Positions 7,227 to 16,041 of a DNA stretch of 44,992 nt are shown in pieces. This DNA comes from Merdimmobilis hominis (GTDB lineage Bacteria; Bacillota; Clostridia; Oscillospirales; Ruminococcaceae). The stretch covers positions 175,251 through 220,242 of the forward strand of contig NZ_LT629939.1 of assembly GCF_900104615.1 (NCBI RefSeq), in the 5' to 3' direction. Numbering within the stretch: position 1 is the first letter of the stretch; the number at the start of each line of letters is the position of its first letter. The notes below the pieces were generated by a model. That model saw nothing but the letters and a program-made list of their open reading frames with translations, had not been told where the DNA came from and made no database searches. The translations under genes and the position numbers were made by a program.

Positions 7227-8552
7227 ATGAATCATTTGGCACACAATATAACACCAGGTTTTTTGCTGCGCTTTACCCTGCCCAGCATTGTCATGATGGT
7301 GTTCAACGCATTTTATACCATTGTGGACGGTGGCTTCGTCTCCAATTTTGTGGGGACCGGCGCCTTATCCGCAGTCAACATCGTCTACCCCACACAATCC
7401 CTGACCTTGGCCATCGGCATTATGCTGGCCACAGGCGGCAGCGCCGTCTGCGCCCGGCAGATGGGCCAAGGGGATGACCAGGGTGCAAAGCACAGCTTTT
7501 CCCTGTTGCTCTTCTGTGGTGCGGCCATCGGTTTGCTGATGGCTGTGGTTGGAACTGTCTTTGCCGGCCCAATCGTCCGGCTGCTGGGCTCCAACGACGC
7601 CATTTTCCAGTACTGCTACGACTATATGTTCTATCTAAGCCTCTTTGTCCCCTTTGCCATATTGCAGGTGATGTTCCAGTTTTTCTTCACCACCGCAGGA
7701 AGACCGGGTTTGGGCCTGGCCGCCACATTGCTGGGCGGCGTGGCCAACATCGTCTTTGACTATATCCTCATTGTGCCAGCAAACCTGGGCATCAAAGGGG
7801 CGGCCATCGCCACTGGCATCGGCTTTGTCCTGCCGTCGGTGATGGGGCTCCTCTATTTCTCCTTCAACCGGAAAGGGCACCTTTGCCTGGTCAAACCGGT
7901 GTTAAACCTGCAAATTTTGGGGGAATCCTGTATAAACGGCTCATCGGAGATGGTCAGCAACCTGGCCACCGCCATCACCACCCTGCTGTTCAACTTGGTG
8001 ATGATGAATCTCCTTGGGGAGGACGGCGTTGCCGCCATTACCATCATCTTTTATGCCCAATTCCTGTTCACCGCCGTCTTCTTCGGGTTTACCTCTGGGG
8101 TTGCACCACTGGTCAGCTTCAACTACGGGGCGGAAAATCACACCCGGCTGCAAAAGCTGTACCGCCTCAGCCTTATCTTTGTAGGCATTTGTTCGGCCCT
8201 AGCCTTTGGGGGCTCCCTGCTGCTCAAAGGCACTGTTATCCGGGCATTTGCCAAACCCGGAACTGCGGTATACGCCCTGGCCGAGGAAGGCATGACCTTG
8301 TTTGCCATCGGGTTCCTCTTCATGGGGTTCAACATCTTTGTATCCGGGTTCTTCACCGCCCTCTCCAACGGCAGGGTTTCTGCCATTCTTTCCTTCCTGC
8401 GGACGCTGGTCTTCATTGTGGCGGCAATTTTACTGCTCCCCCTCCTGTTGGGGATCAACGGGGTTTGGCTCTCCATCCCGTTTGCAGAATTGCTGGCCGC
8501 CGGCGTGTCCGCCTTTTATCTGGCAAAGCTGAAACCAAATTACAACTACTAA
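7227..8552 (+). CDS. MATE family efflux transporter
   Basis: A 441-residue polytopic membrane protein with the 12-helix pattern of the MATE (NorM/DinF/MepA) superfamily. The opening segment (LRFTLPSIVMMVFNAFY, then VDGGFVS) and the second-half repeat (GSSEMVSNLATAI) are typical of MepA-like members in Clostridia. Such pumps exchange cationic drugs or metabolites for Na+ or H+. It lies 6 nt downstream of marR, and its start at ATG 7227 has only a weak ribosome-binding site, so translational coupling to marR is likely. A strong terminator follows. Confidence 0.93.
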   Translation: MNHLAHNITPGFLLRFTLPSIVMMVFNAFYTIVDGGFVSNFVGTGALSAVNIVYPTQSLTLAIGIMLATGGSAVCARQMGQGDDQGAKHSFSLLLFCGAAIGLLMAVVGTVFAGPIVRLLGSNDAIFQYCYDYMFYLSLFVPFAILQVMFQFFFTTAGRPGLGLAATLLGGVANIVFDYILIVPANLGIKGAAIATGIGFVLPSVMGLLYFSFNRKGHLCLVKPVLNLQILGESCINGSSEMVSNLATAITTLLFNLVMMNLLGEDGVAAITIIFYAQFLFTAVFFGFTSGVAPLVSFNYGAENHTRLQKLYRLSLIFVGICSALAFGGSLLLKGTVIRAFAKPGTAVYALAEEGMTLFAIGFLFMGFNIFVSGFFTALSNGRVSAILSFLRTLVFIVAAILLLPLLLGINGVWLSIPFAELLAAGVSAFYLAKLKPNYNY

Positions 8553-8555
8553 CCC

Positions 8556-8590
8556 AAACAGCCGGCCCCTTAATGGAGGCCGGCTGTTTT
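8556..8590 (+). terminator. Terminator after MATE gene
   Basis: AAACAGCCGGCC (8556-8567) pairs with GGCCGGCTGTTT (8578-8589). It lies between convergent genes and could work in both directions. Confidence 0.9.
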
Positions 8591-8625
8591 ATCGCTTGTC
8601 CGGATACAAATAACGATGTGGCTGT

Positions 8626-9750
8626 TTACTTAGAGCGGAAATACATGTACAGCTGGCATTTGATCATGCCATTGTACAGCTTGCGGCGCTTGTCCGCCGG
8701 GCGGCCAAAGATCTCCTCAAAATTCTCATGGGGGCTGATGATGTAAAAGCTCAGATATTTGCGCTGCTGGAACACCCGGCCCATAGTACGGTAAATCTCC
8801 TCAGCCTGCTGGATCTCTAGCATTCTTTCCCCATAGGGCGGGTTGGCAAAGATGATCGCCCGCTCATCCTCAATCTGGAACCGGTCGATCCCTTGGCAGG
8901 ACGTTTTCACCCGGCCTGCCACCCCAGCTTGATAGGCATTCTCTTGGCTCAGGGCCACTGCCTCTGGGTCGATATCATAGCCGAAAGCGCGGAACTTCCC
9001 ATCCCGGCGGATGCGGGCGTTTGCCTCCTTGCGCTGGGCGGTCCATATCTCCTTTGAGAAACAATCCCACTGTTCGGCGGAAAACCGGCGGCGCATCCCT
9101 GGCGCAATGTTCAGGGCATGAAAAGCCGACTCAATCAAAAAGGTGCCGGAGCCGCAGAAGGGGTCATACACCACATCGTCCTGCCGCACCCTGGCCAGAT
9201 CGATGATGCCGGCAGCCAGAGTCTCCTTGATAGGAGCCGCGTTGGAGGTCTTCCGGTATCCCCGTTTGTGGAGGCCCACTCCAGAGGTATCCAAAAAGAT
9301 GCAGACATTGTCCTTGTGGATGGAAAACTGAATTTGGTGAACCGGGCCGGTCTCTTCAAACCAGCTCTGGTGGTACACCTGTTCCATCCGGCGCACAGCA
9401 GCCTTTTTGATGATGGATTGGCAGTCCGGGATGCTGTGGAGCTGGGAACCCAAGGACCAGCCCTTCACCGGGAAAGCATCTGCCCGGCCGATAAACGCTT
9501 CAAAGGGGAGCTGTACTGTCTGGTCGAACAGCTCGGTGAAGCTTCTTGCCTGAAAGGAGCCCAGCTGGATCAGAACCCGTTCGGCGGTGCGCAGGCAAAT
9601 ATTGGCTTTGGCCACCATGGCTTCATCCCCTTGGAAGGTGACTTTGCCGTCGGTGACCTGGACATTTTCTCCGCCCATCCGCTTAACTTCGCCGGAGAGG
9701 ACACTCTCCAGCCCAAAGAGGCAGGGACAGCTTATCGTCAAAAGAGACAT
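8626..9750 (-). CDS. THUMP-domain RNA N2-guanine methyltransferase (RlmL-N-like)
   Basis: A 374-residue class I SAM-dependent methyltransferase of the COG0116 type (RlmL N-terminal half, YpsC), which makes N2-methylguanosine in 23S rRNA. The N-terminal half is the ferredoxin-like plus THUMP RNA-binding region. The catalytic domain begins near GYRKTSNAAPIKETLAA, with SAM motif DPFCGSGTF and the N2-guanine/adenine-type catalytic motif NPPYGER. The start is set at ATG 9750 because GATGAGG lies 8 nt upstream and MSLLTISCP aligns with the family start; the frame stays open a further 16 codons. A TATAAT-type -10 box lies upstream (about 9804-9809, minus strand). Single-gene unit. Confidence 0.9.
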   Translation of the reverse strand: MSLLTISCPCLFGLESVLSGEVKRMGGENVQVTDGKVTFQGDEAMVAKANICLRTAERVLIQLGSFQARSFTELFDQTVQLPFEAFIGRADAFPVKGWSLGSQLHSIPDCQSIIKKAAVRRMEQVYHQSWFEETGPVHQIQFSIHKDNVCIFLDTSGVGLHKRGYRKTSNAAPIKETLAAGIIDLARVRQDDVVYDPFCGSGTFLIESAFHALNIAPGMRRRFSAEQWDCFSKEIWTAQRKEANARIRRDGKFRAFGYDIDPEAVALSQENAYQAGVAGRVKTSCQGIDRFQIEDERAIIFANPPYGERMLEIQQAEEIYRTMGRVFQQRKYLSFYIISPHENFEEIFGRPADKRRKLYNGMIKCQLYMYFRSK

Positions 9751-10007
9751 GGATTTTTCCTCATCTTTCTCACTTGATGCAGCGCAAGGCTTCTGCAACT
9801 ATTATAGCATAATCTCCCCCAAAACCCAACGGCAAAATGCAGCAGGCCGGCCCTGCGGCACCCCAAACGTTGCGCCAACCGATTCCCGTGTGTTATAATC
9901 GCCTTGATAAAAGGCAGACGCCCCCCTTCTGTGCTGCCTGAACTCTGAATAAAATCCAATTGCGTCCCGTTCGAAGCAACAAGCCAGCGGTGAGGAGGTG
10001 CAGGAAA

Positions 10008-10793
10008 ATGGGTTTTTTTACGAGGGAATCCCCTGTGGAAAAGGGGTGGCGCAGGCTGCTGATAGAGGAGCGGAGGTTCCTTCAGAAGCGGTTGGAGAAA
10101 AAGTCCCCGCTTTTCCAGGAAAAACTGAAGGAGAAAGTTCCCCCAAAATTGCAGTCCACTTTGGATACCGCCTTTTCCAAAGCCTTTGCCCTCATTTTTG
10201 AAAAGGGCACGGGCCTAGTGGAAAAGACCTATTCCCGGCAAAAGCTGGAACAGGAATACCAGGTGCGCCAGTACGCCCTAAAAATCAAGCAGGATTCCAA
10301 ATCCCTGCGGTCTTTTTCAAAAACTGTGCGGAATACCAGTGCCAAAAACACCCTTCTTTCCGGAGCATCGGGAATAGGAATGGGCGCCCTGGGAATCGGA
10401 CTTCCAGATATTCCCATCTTCACCGGCATGCTTCTGAAAAACCTCTATGAAATTGCCCTCCACTTCGGGTATGGGTACGAAGCCAAAGAAGAACGGTATT
10501 TCATCTTGCTGCTGATCCAGGGCGCAGTATCCAACGGGGAGACCCTTCTTGAAACCGACCAGAAGCTGAACCAGTTTATCCACGACGGGAAACTTCCCGA
10601 TGGATATGAGGAGAAAAAACAGATAGAGGCGGCCGCCAAGGCTCTGTCCAAAGAGCTGCTGTATCTTAAGTTCCTTCAAGGGGTTCCCCTTGTTGGGGCT
10701 GTCGGCGGCGTCTACGACGCCGTTTATATGAAACAGATCGCCGCATATGCAGGTATCAAATACCGGCGCAGGTATCTACAGGGGAGAAAATAA
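10008..10793 (+). CDS. EcsC family protein
   Basis: A 261-residue protein with the EcsC-family central core: a glycine-rich hydrophobic stretch (SGASGIGMGALGIGLPDIP, residues about 121-139) followed by MLLKNLYEIALHFGYGY and the KEERYFILLLI segment. The ends are basic and helical. In Bacillus, EcsC is encoded with the EcsAB ABC transporter, but its biochemical role is not established. Here no ecsA or ecsB is adjacent. The start is ATG 10008, 9 nt after GGAGG; 16 upstream in-frame codons are probably leader. A TATAAT at 9894-9899 is the likely -10 box. Confidence 0.88.
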   Translation: MGFFTRESPVEKGWRRLLIEERRFLQKRLEKKSPLFQEKLKEKVPPKLQSTLDTAFSKAFALIFEKGTGLVEKTYSRQKLEQEYQVRQYALKIKQDSKSLRSFSKTVRNTSAKNTLLSGASGIGMGALGIGLPDIPIFTGMLLKNLYEIALHFGYGYEAKEERYFILLLIQGAVSNGETLLETDQKLNQFIHDGKLPDGYEEKKQIEAAAKALSKELLYLKFLQGVPLVGAVGGVYDAVYMKQIAAYAGIKYRRRYLQGRK

Positions 10794-10910
10794 AAGCCTA
10801 TCCGTCCATTGGCCCGCAGATGTTCCCCTGCCTTGCCAAACCTCATTCAGCGATCCCACAGATCACAAAAACCCTCCCGGGGTGAAACTGCCTGCGCCCC
10901 GAAACCGACA

Positions 10911-10938
10911 AAAAGCCCCTGGAAATCCAGGGGCTTTT
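10911..10938. terminator. Bidirectional terminator (ecsC / degV)
   Basis: AAAAGCCCCTGG (10911-10922) pairs perfectly with CCAGGGGCTTTT (10927-10938). It gives a U tract on either strand between two convergent genes. Confidence 0.9.
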
Positions 10939-10961
10939 ATCAAGCGCTTCGTTGAGTGAAC

Positions 10962-11819
10962 CTAATCCAACAGCTGGATTCCAACCCCCAACAGGCCGGG
11001 ACCCACATGAACGCCCAAGGCCGGGCCCAAATCGCTTTCAATCAGCTGGACGCGGCCAGGCAGATGGGGCAAAAGCTCCTCCTTGATGGCGGCGGCTTCC
11101 TCCTTGGCAGAAGCGTTGACAATTGCCACATTGTACCGCTTGCCTTCTGCGGCAAACCTCCACGCCATCTCCATCACCCTGTGAATCGATTGTTTGCGGC
11201 CCATTGCTTTGGAAACTACATAATAAACTCCGTCCTCATTACAGGAGATGATGGGCTTTAACCCCAGGGCATTGCCCACCAGGGAGGCCACCAGCCCGAT
11301 CCTCCCGCCCTTTTGCAGGTATTCTAACGTGGCGAGGCAGAAAAACACCTTGGATTTTTCCAGGGAACCGTCAATGGTGGCTTTCAGGGCCTCCCACTCC
11401 ATCCCCTGCTCCAGGCACTGGCCTGCTAAAATTGCAGTGAACCCACTGCCTATGGCGATGTTCTTGGTGTCCACCACATGGATATCCAGACCTTCATACT
11501 CCTGGGCGATCAGCTGGACCAGGTTATAAGTCCCGCTGAGTCCGCTGGAAAGGGTTACCGCCAGCACCTTTTCATACCCATCCGCCTTGATTTGATCCAG
11601 GCAGTCAGTCACCTGTCCGCCGCTGGGCAGGGATGTCTTGGGGATCTCCTGGGGGAGCCTTTGATACACCTCCTCAGAGGAGATTTCCACCCCATCCAGG
11701 TATTCCCCTTGTTCATAGAGGATCCGCAGGGGAAGCAGGTACATCCCGTACCGTTTTCTCCACTCCTCTGGCACATCACAGCCGGAATCCACCACTATAG
11801 CAATTTTTTGCTGGTTCAT
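10962..11819 (-). CDS. DegV family fatty-acid-binding protein
   Basis: A 285-residue DegV/FakB-type protein. It opens with IAIVVDSGCDVP, continues with the PLRI strand, and has the SSGLSGTYN motif that in FakB proteins contacts the fatty-acid carboxylate. In Staphylococcus, FakB presents fatty acids to the kinase FakA for phosphorylation; no fakA is seen here. Lysine- and lipid-binding residues cannot be checked further by eye. The start is ATG 11819, preceded by AGGAGG; a GTG 9 nt earlier overlaps that site. It follows the DUF1836 gene by 18 nt and is probably cotranscribed. Confidence 0.93.
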   Translation of the reverse strand: MNQQKIAIVVDSGCDVPEEWRKRYGMYLLPLRILYEQGEYLDGVEISSEEVYQRLPQEIPKTSLPSGGQVTDCLDQIKADGYEKVLAVTLSSGLSGTYNLVQLIAQEYEGLDIHVVDTKNIAIGSGFTAILAGQCLEQGMEWEALKATIDGSLEKSKVFFCLATLEYLQKGGRIGLVASLVGNALGLKPIISCNEDGVYYVVSKAMGRKQSIHRVMEMAWRFAAEGKRYNVAIVNASAKEEAAAIKEELLPHLPGRVQLIESDLGPALGVHVGPGLLGVGIQLLD

Positions 11820-11837
11820 CTCTGTCACCTCCTGGGA

Positions 11838-12359
11838 TCATTGTCTTAAGGTATACTCCAATTCCAGCATTTTTTCCGCCATCCGTTTGCTGGCAAAGGC
11901 CCGCGCCGCCATCCGCAGCGCCAGGACTTCAGTGCCTGCGGGACACTCGCCCTCCGGTGGTTGGAACAACGCCGACAGTTCCCTCTCCTGCTCTTGACAA
12001 AAGAGGTTATAGGCCTGTTTGGGCCCCACCTTCTCCGCCAGCCAGACGATGCCGTCCCGCACTTCCGGGATGGTGAGCACCTGCTTCAAAATGGTGATGG
12101 CCACCAAATAGGCCAGGTGTTCCCGCCCGTATTTTTTCTTATCCGGTTTGGGGATCAATTTGAGCTTTACATAGTTGTTGATCATCGCCGGGGTGAGGAT
12201 TTTTTCCCCCTCCGGGAAGACCGGCTCCAGGTAGTGTTCCAGGATGGTGATTACCTGGTCCATATATAACCCCAGGTTTGGCAGTTCCTCCCAGCGGGGA
12301 AGATGTACCTCCCGCAGCGATTCCTGCCATTCCTGCAAATCTTGATCCATGCCCTCCAC
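11838..12359 (-). CDS. DUF1836 domain-containing protein
   Basis: A DUF1836 protein of about 173 residues. The family's central segment is visible: LPNLGLYMDQVITILEHYL, then ILTPAMINNYVKLKLI and KYGREHLAYLVAITILKQVL. This looks like a MerR-like helical DNA-binding fold, so a transcription-factor role is plausible but not proven. GTG 12359 is preferred as start because GGAGG lies 7 nt before it; ATG 12350 is the alternative, with a site too close. degV follows 18 nt downstream. Linked DUF1836-degV pairs are common in Clostridia, to my knowledge. Confidence 0.88.
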   Translation of the reverse strand: MEGMDQDLQEWQESLREVHLPRWEELPNLGLYMDQVITILEHYLEPVFPEGEKILTPAMINNYVKLKLIPKPDKKKYGREHLAYLVAITILKQVLTIPEVRDGIVWLAEKVGPKQAYNLFCQEQERELSALFQPPEGECPAGTEVLALRMAARAFASKRMAEKMLELEYTLRQ

Positions 12360-12491
12360 AGATTCACCTCCCCATACATCCAACTTTTTCCTCTATTATA
12401 TCAGAATATCTTAGATTCTTCAATATGGTTCCTAGAACTAGATTATCTTTTTAAATGCGATTTGTTGTCGAAAACAGCCACGATTTGACGC

Positions 12492-12524
12492 AAAAAAGGC
12501 CGGGGACTGTCACTGTCCCCGGCC
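12492..12524 (-). terminator. Terminator after hpf
   Basis: GGCCGGGGAC (12498-12507) pairs with GTCCCCGGCC (12515-12524). On the minus strand it is followed by six U (A run at 12492-12497). Confidence 0.92.
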
Positions 12525-12556
12525 ACATAAATGCTGCCGTATGCCCATCGGGAATT

Positions 12557-13081
12557 TTAATCCCCAAGCGGTTCGATAAGGCCATAGTTGCCGTCTTTGC
12601 GTTTGTAGACAACGTTGATTTCCCCATCCTCGCTGTTGCGGAACATATAGAATTCGTGCTCCAAAAGGTTCATTTGAAGAATCGCTTCTTCCACTGCCAT
12701 AGGTTTGACAGGGAACCGTTTGGTTTTGACCAGATGGTATTCCTCCGGCTCGGTGGGTTCATCGTGATAGATGGGGTCAAAGGCGGAAACCCGCAGCTTC
12801 TGCCCCAGTTTATTTTTATTCTTGACAATTTGTTTGACCAGGGCATCTACCACCAAATCCAGGGAATCCAGCCGGTCACCGGTTGTTTTCTCGGCCCGGA
12901 AGAACATCCCTTTGGATTGAACGGTCACCTCAACGGTTTCCCGCTCATGTTCGTTTGTGACGGTAACCTGGGCGCTGGCATCCTCATCAAAGAAGCGATC
13001 CAATTTGGACAGCTTCTTTTCCACCCGTTCTTTGAAGGAGTCTCGAATGATTGTCTTTCTTCCGCTGATGGTAATGTTCAT
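12557..13081 (-). CDS. hpf: Ribosome hibernation promoting factor, long form
   Basis: A 174-residue long-form HPF. The N-terminal beta-alpha-beta-beta-beta-alpha domain (MNITISGRKT to about residue 98) binds the 30S decoding region. After a linker, the C-terminal domain (VKTKRFPVKPMAVEEAILQM, about 116-174) dimerises and joins two 70S ribosomes into 100S particles. The start is ATG 13081 with AAGGGG upstream. A sigma-A-like promoter sits at 13152-13180 and a strong terminator follows, so it is a single-gene unit. Confidence 0.96.
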   Translation of the reverse strand: MNITISGRKTIIRDSFKERVEKKLSKLDRFFDEDASAQVTVTNEHERETVEVTVQSKGMFFRAEKTTGDRLDSLDLVVDALVKQIVKNKNKLGQKLRVSAFDPIYHDEPTEPEEYHLVKTKRFPVKPMAVEEAILQMNLLEHEFYMFRNSEDGEINVVYKRKDGNYGLIEPLGD

Positions 13082-13151
13082 AGATTCAACCCCTTTACTG
13101 GAAAATCTTATCGAAGGGAAATTGTGCAATCCCTCCATAAGTTCTACACAC

Positions 13152-13180
13152 AGTATAACACGAATTATATAAAATTACAA
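13152..13180 (-). promoter_or_regulatory. Promoter of hpf
   Basis: On the minus strand, TTGTAA (13175-13180), 17-nt spacer, TATACT (13152-13157), about 65 nt before the expected ribosome-binding site. Confidence 0.72.
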
Positions 13181-13188
13181 GGTAAAAA

Positions 13189-14355
13189 TCACATTTTGGA
13201 GAATACAATCTTCCCATCCACCAAAACCAGCTTCGGCTTGGCCGTGAGGCTCAAGGGGTCGCAGTCGAAAAAGGCCAGGTCGGCATCCTTCCCCACCTGG
13301 ATAGACCCCACCCGGCTGTCCACCCCGGCTTGGCGGGCGGGCACGATGGTCACTGCGGCGAGGGCCTTATCATAATCCATCCCCTCCCGGACAGCGAGGC
13401 CGGCGCTGATCCCCAAAAACTGGATGGGCAGCTCCGGGTGGTCGGTGCAGATGGACACCTCCACCCCGTTTTGAGAGAGGATGGCCGGGTTGGCCAAACT
13501 GGCGTGGACCAATTCCGGTTTGCAGCGGGAACCGATCAGCGGCCCGCAGATGGCGCTGGCCTTCTCTTCCCCCAGGATGTCCGCGGCCAGGTGCCCCTCG
13601 GTGCAGTGGACAAGGACCGGGGCCAGGCCAAATTCCTTGGAAAAACGCAGGGCTGTGAAGATATCGTCAGCCCGGTGGGCGTGGATGTGAGCCTTGATCT
13701 CCCCTGCCAGCAGCGGAAGAAGGGCCTCGCACTTGGCGTCAAAATCCGGTTCGTCGGCGTCCTCATCCTCCTGGGCGGCCTCCAAATCCTCTCCATACCG
13801 CTGGGCCTTGTGGAGCTCTTCCCGGATTAAGGCGGCGGTGGCCATCCGGGTATTGGGGGTTTGGTTCTTGTCGTTGTATACCGTCTTGGGATTCTCCCCC
13901 AAAGCAAACTTCATGGCCACCGGCTCCCGGATCACCATGTCGTCCACCCGGCGGCCAAAGGTTTTCATAGCGCAGAACTGCCCTGCGATGGGGTTGGCAC
14001 TCCCCGGGCCGGTGACCACCGTCGTAATACCCTGTTCCAGCGCCTCCTGGAAACAGCGGTCCATGGGGTTGACGGCGTCAATGGCCCGCAGGTGGGGGGT
14101 CACCGGGTCAGTCTCCTCGTTGCCGTCGTCCCCCTCAAACCCCAGGCCGTCTGCAAACATGCCGATGTGGCAGTGGCCGTCCACAAAGCCGGGGTAGGCA
14201 GTGAGGCCGCAAAGGTCCAGCACTTCTTCCCCCTCATCTGGATTGGGGGCGGGCATAGGGCCGAAAGCGGCGATCTTTTGATCGAGGATGCGGATATATC
14301 CATTGTCAATCCGGGGGGATTCCACCGGAACAAGGGCGGCATTGATCAGTAGCAT
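13189..14355 (-). CDS. Metal-dependent amidohydrolase
   Basis: A 388-residue amidohydrolase-superfamily enzyme of the imidazolonepropionase/dihydroorotase-like fold. It shows the beta-sandwich start, the first metal motif GFVDGHCHIG, later metal-ligand candidates HIHAHRADD and LVHCTEGH, and the catalytic-Asp region CTDHPELP, ending with the usual PKLVLVDGKIVF strand. An acidic insertion (DLEAAQEDEDADEPDFD) occurs near residue 195. The substrate is not evident; relatives are annotated only as amidohydrolases. GGAGA lies before ATG 14355. It follows the yabR terminator and has no clear terminator of its own before the hpf promoter. Confidence 0.88.
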   Translation of the reverse strand: MLLINAALVPVESPRIDNGYIRILDQKIAAFGPMPAPNPDEGEEVLDLCGLTAYPGFVDGHCHIGMFADGLGFEGDDGNEETDPVTPHLRAIDAVNPMDRCFQEALEQGITTVVTGPGSANPIAGQFCAMKTFGRRVDDMVIREPVAMKFALGENPKTVYNDKNQTPNTRMATAALIREELHKAQRYGEDLEAAQEDEDADEPDFDAKCEALLPLLAGEIKAHIHAHRADDIFTALRFSKEFGLAPVLVHCTEGHLAADILGEEKASAICGPLIGSRCKPELVHASLANPAILSQNGVEVSICTDHPELPIQFLGISAGLAVREGMDYDKALAAVTIVPARQAGVDSRVGSIQVGKDADLAFFDCDPLSLTAKPKLVLVDGKIVFSKM

Positions 14356-14381
14356 GGTAATCTCCTTCCACAGCTGAAATG

Positions 14382-14408
14382 AAAAAAGGAGTGCCGGGTG
14401 GGCACTCC
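14382..14408 (-). terminator. Terminator after yabR-like gene
   Basis: GGAGTGCC (14388-14395) pairs with GGCACTCC (14401-14408); on the minus strand it is followed by a U run (A's at 14382-14387). Confidence 0.9.
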
Positions 14409-14418
14409 AGAAAAGAAC

Positions 14419-14853
14419 TTATTTGGATGGGCCTTTGCGGCCGGAACCCCGCTGTTTGACATCCATGTACTTCTTCAGATCGGACATTTTATCATCGCTT
14501 GTCTGCTTGAATTTTGCCATCATATCTTCAAAAGAAAGATTCTCATTGGAACGCTTGGGGGCCCACTCAAAACTATCCGACCCGGGGCCGGATCTTCTGG
14601 GCGGCGGTGCAGGGCGATCCTGCGCTTTTTTAATGGAGAGGCTGACCTTGCCATCCTCCGAAATGCTGAGGATTTTCACCTTGACCATTTGGTTCTCCTG
14701 GATGAAATCCTTGATCTCTTTGACATAGGTGGCCGCCACCTCGGAGATGTGAACCATGCCAGTCTTCCCGCCGGGGAGTTCCACAAACGCCCCGAACTTG
14801 GTGATGCCGGTTACTTTGCCCTCCACAATATTTCCTACCGCAAGCTGCTGCAT
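14419..14853 (-). CDS. yabR: S1 RNA-binding domain protein (YabR-like)
   Basis: A 144-residue protein with one S1/OB-fold domain at residues about 1-77 (VGNIVEGKVTGITKFGAFVEL, then GMVHISEVA and VKVKILSISEDGKVSLSIKKA), followed by a disordered Pro/Arg-rich linker and a C-terminal MMAKFKQTSDDKMSDLK segment also seen in YabR-type proteins. It probably binds RNA. AAGGAGG lies 11 nt before ATG 14853. It is the last gene of the yabP-yabQ-divIC-yabR cluster, the order known from Bacillus subtilis, and has a terminator downstream. Confidence 0.92.
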   Translation of the reverse strand: MQQLAVGNIVEGKVTGITKFGAFVELPGGKTGMVHISEVAATYVKEIKDFIQENQMVKVKILSISEDGKVSLSIKKAQDRPAPPPRRSGPGSDSFEWAPKRSNENLSFEDMMAKFKQTSDDKMSDLKKYMDVKQRGSGRKGPSK

Positions 14854-14904
14854 AGATGGAAAAGTCCTCCTTATATTATTGTCCCGAAACCTTTGCGCCG
14901 GGGG

Positions 14905-15195
14905 TTAACCTCCGGAGACATCCACAAGGATTCGCTCATTGGGATAGGAAAAATCCAACTTATCCCGCGCGACCCGTTCGATATAATCTTCGTTGTTGCC
15001 TTCGGCCAGCAGGCGTTCAATTTCCTTGTTGTCAATCTCCTGCTGGGTGCATTTATCCTCCAGCTCTTTGATTTCCCGTTGTCTCTTCGCAATTTCCACC
15101 TGAAGGCCAACCATGGCAAACACCGCATAACAAGTAAACCCAACCACCAACAAGCGGAAAAAGGGATTGGCTCGTTTTTTCTGTGCCTTGCTCAC
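14905..15195 (-). CDS. divIC: Septum formation initiator (FtsB/DivIC family)
   Basis: A 96-residue bitopic membrane protein: short basic cytoplasmic N-terminus, one membrane helix (FFRLLVVGFTCYAVFAMVGL, residues about 12-31), a coiled coil (about 32-70) and a short extracytoplasmic tail with EDYIERVARDKLDFSYPNE, the family signature. Members form the FtsL/DivIB (FtsQ) complex at the division septum. The start is GTG 15195, which overlaps the yabQ stop by 4 nt and has GGAGGCG 8 nt upstream. In spore formers this gene lies between yabQ and yabR, as here. Confidence 0.92.
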   Translation of the reverse strand: MSKAQKKRANPFFRLLVVGFTCYAVFAMVGLQVEIAKRQREIKELEDKCTQQEIDNKEIERLLAEGNNEDYIERVARDKLDFSYPNERILVDVSGG

Positions 15196-15719
15196 TGGCT
15201 GTCGCCTCCTTTAACAATCCTTGTTTTTCTCCCAGGTATCTTTATAAGATTATACAATAAAAGCCTCTGTTGTTTCAAGCGCATTTTCCCATTCGCCGAA
15301 ATTTTTTTGGCCCTTGCCTCCACTTTTTTGCCCGCGCGGCTCAAAATCCGGTACAACCGCTTTCCCACAAAGATAAATGGGGCCAGCAGGAGCCGGAGAA
15401 GCCGGTAAACAAAGTCAATGACCGTGTGGGCGGCTTTCATCACCACTTCCCCGATGGTGAAGTAGTAAAGCACCCAGCCAATGACCTCCCCCACCAGCAC
15501 AAACAGCCGGATCTGCCCGCTGACTGTGGTCATCAAGTAGAAAAAAGTAGCTCCCGCACAGATGAGCAGATAGGCAAAATCCTGAGCCGCAATCACAGGG
15601 GCTGGCTGCGGCAGGGCGATGCGCAGGATTCGGAAGACGTCATACACTGCGGCCAAGCCGGCACCCAACAGACAAGATAGCAAAAACGCCATCGTCTGGA
15701 AGGAAACACTGATCTCCAT
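15192..15719 (-). CDS. yabQ: Spore cortex biosynthesis protein YabQ
   Basis: A 175-residue membrane protein of the YabQ family with about four membrane segments in the first 120 residues (FLLSCLLGAGLAAVYDVFRI, then three more) and a very basic tail rich in Lys and Arg. In Bacillus subtilis YabQ is made in the mother cell under sigma-E, sits in the forespore outer membrane and is needed for cortex formation. GGGAGGGG lies before ATG 15719. It lies 11 nt after yabP and overlaps divIC by 4 nt. Confidence 0.92.
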   Translation of the reverse strand: MEISVSFQTMAFLLSCLLGAGLAAVYDVFRILRIALPQPAPVIAAQDFAYLLICAGATFFYLMTTVSGQIRLFVLVGEVIGWVLYYFTIGEVVMKAAHTVIDFVYRLLRLLLAPFIFVGKRLYRILSRAGKKVEARAKKISANGKMRLKQQRLLLYNLIKIPGRKTRIVKGGDSQ

Positions 15720-15730
15720 TTTTCCCCTCC

Positions 15731-16012
15731 CTAGCGGAACATGCGGGCAAATAGGCCGCCCCGGTACGGCTGGTTGTCGTTGTAGGTCATCCCGGTGACC
15801 TCTCCTTCCAAGGTGAGTTCCCCAGTGTCCACGTCGATCTTATTGATGTGCAGGCCGGAACCGTGAACCACAAGTTCTCCTGTGTCTGTATAGACTATCA
15901 CAGTTTCCTCATCAAAACTGTCGATATCGGTGACCCCGGTGATGGAAAGATTCCTGCGGTCTTCCAAAATAATGGTATGCGGCCCTTTCGGCGCCTTTTT
16001 ATCCTCTGGCAT
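15731..16012 (-). CDS. yabP: Sporulation protein YabP
   Basis: A 93-residue YabP/YqfC-family protein with the characteristic beta-rich core: HTIILEDRRNLSITGVTDIDSFDEETV, about residues 11-37 in two pieces, then LHINKIDVDTGELTLEGEV. The family acts in sporulation; in Bacillus subtilis yabP is mother-cell expressed with yabQ. The start is ATG 16012 after GGGGGG; the frame is open five codons further. A sigma-E-like promoter lies 30 nt upstream. It is the first gene of the yabPQ-divIC-yabR operon. Confidence 0.93.
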   Translation of the reverse strand: MPEDKKAPKGPHTIILEDRRNLSITGVTDIDSFDEETVIVYTDTGELVVHGSGLHINKIDVDTGELTLEGEVTGMTYNDNQPYRGGLFARMFR

Positions 16013-16041
16013 GGTGATTCCCCCCATTTACAAGCTGGTTC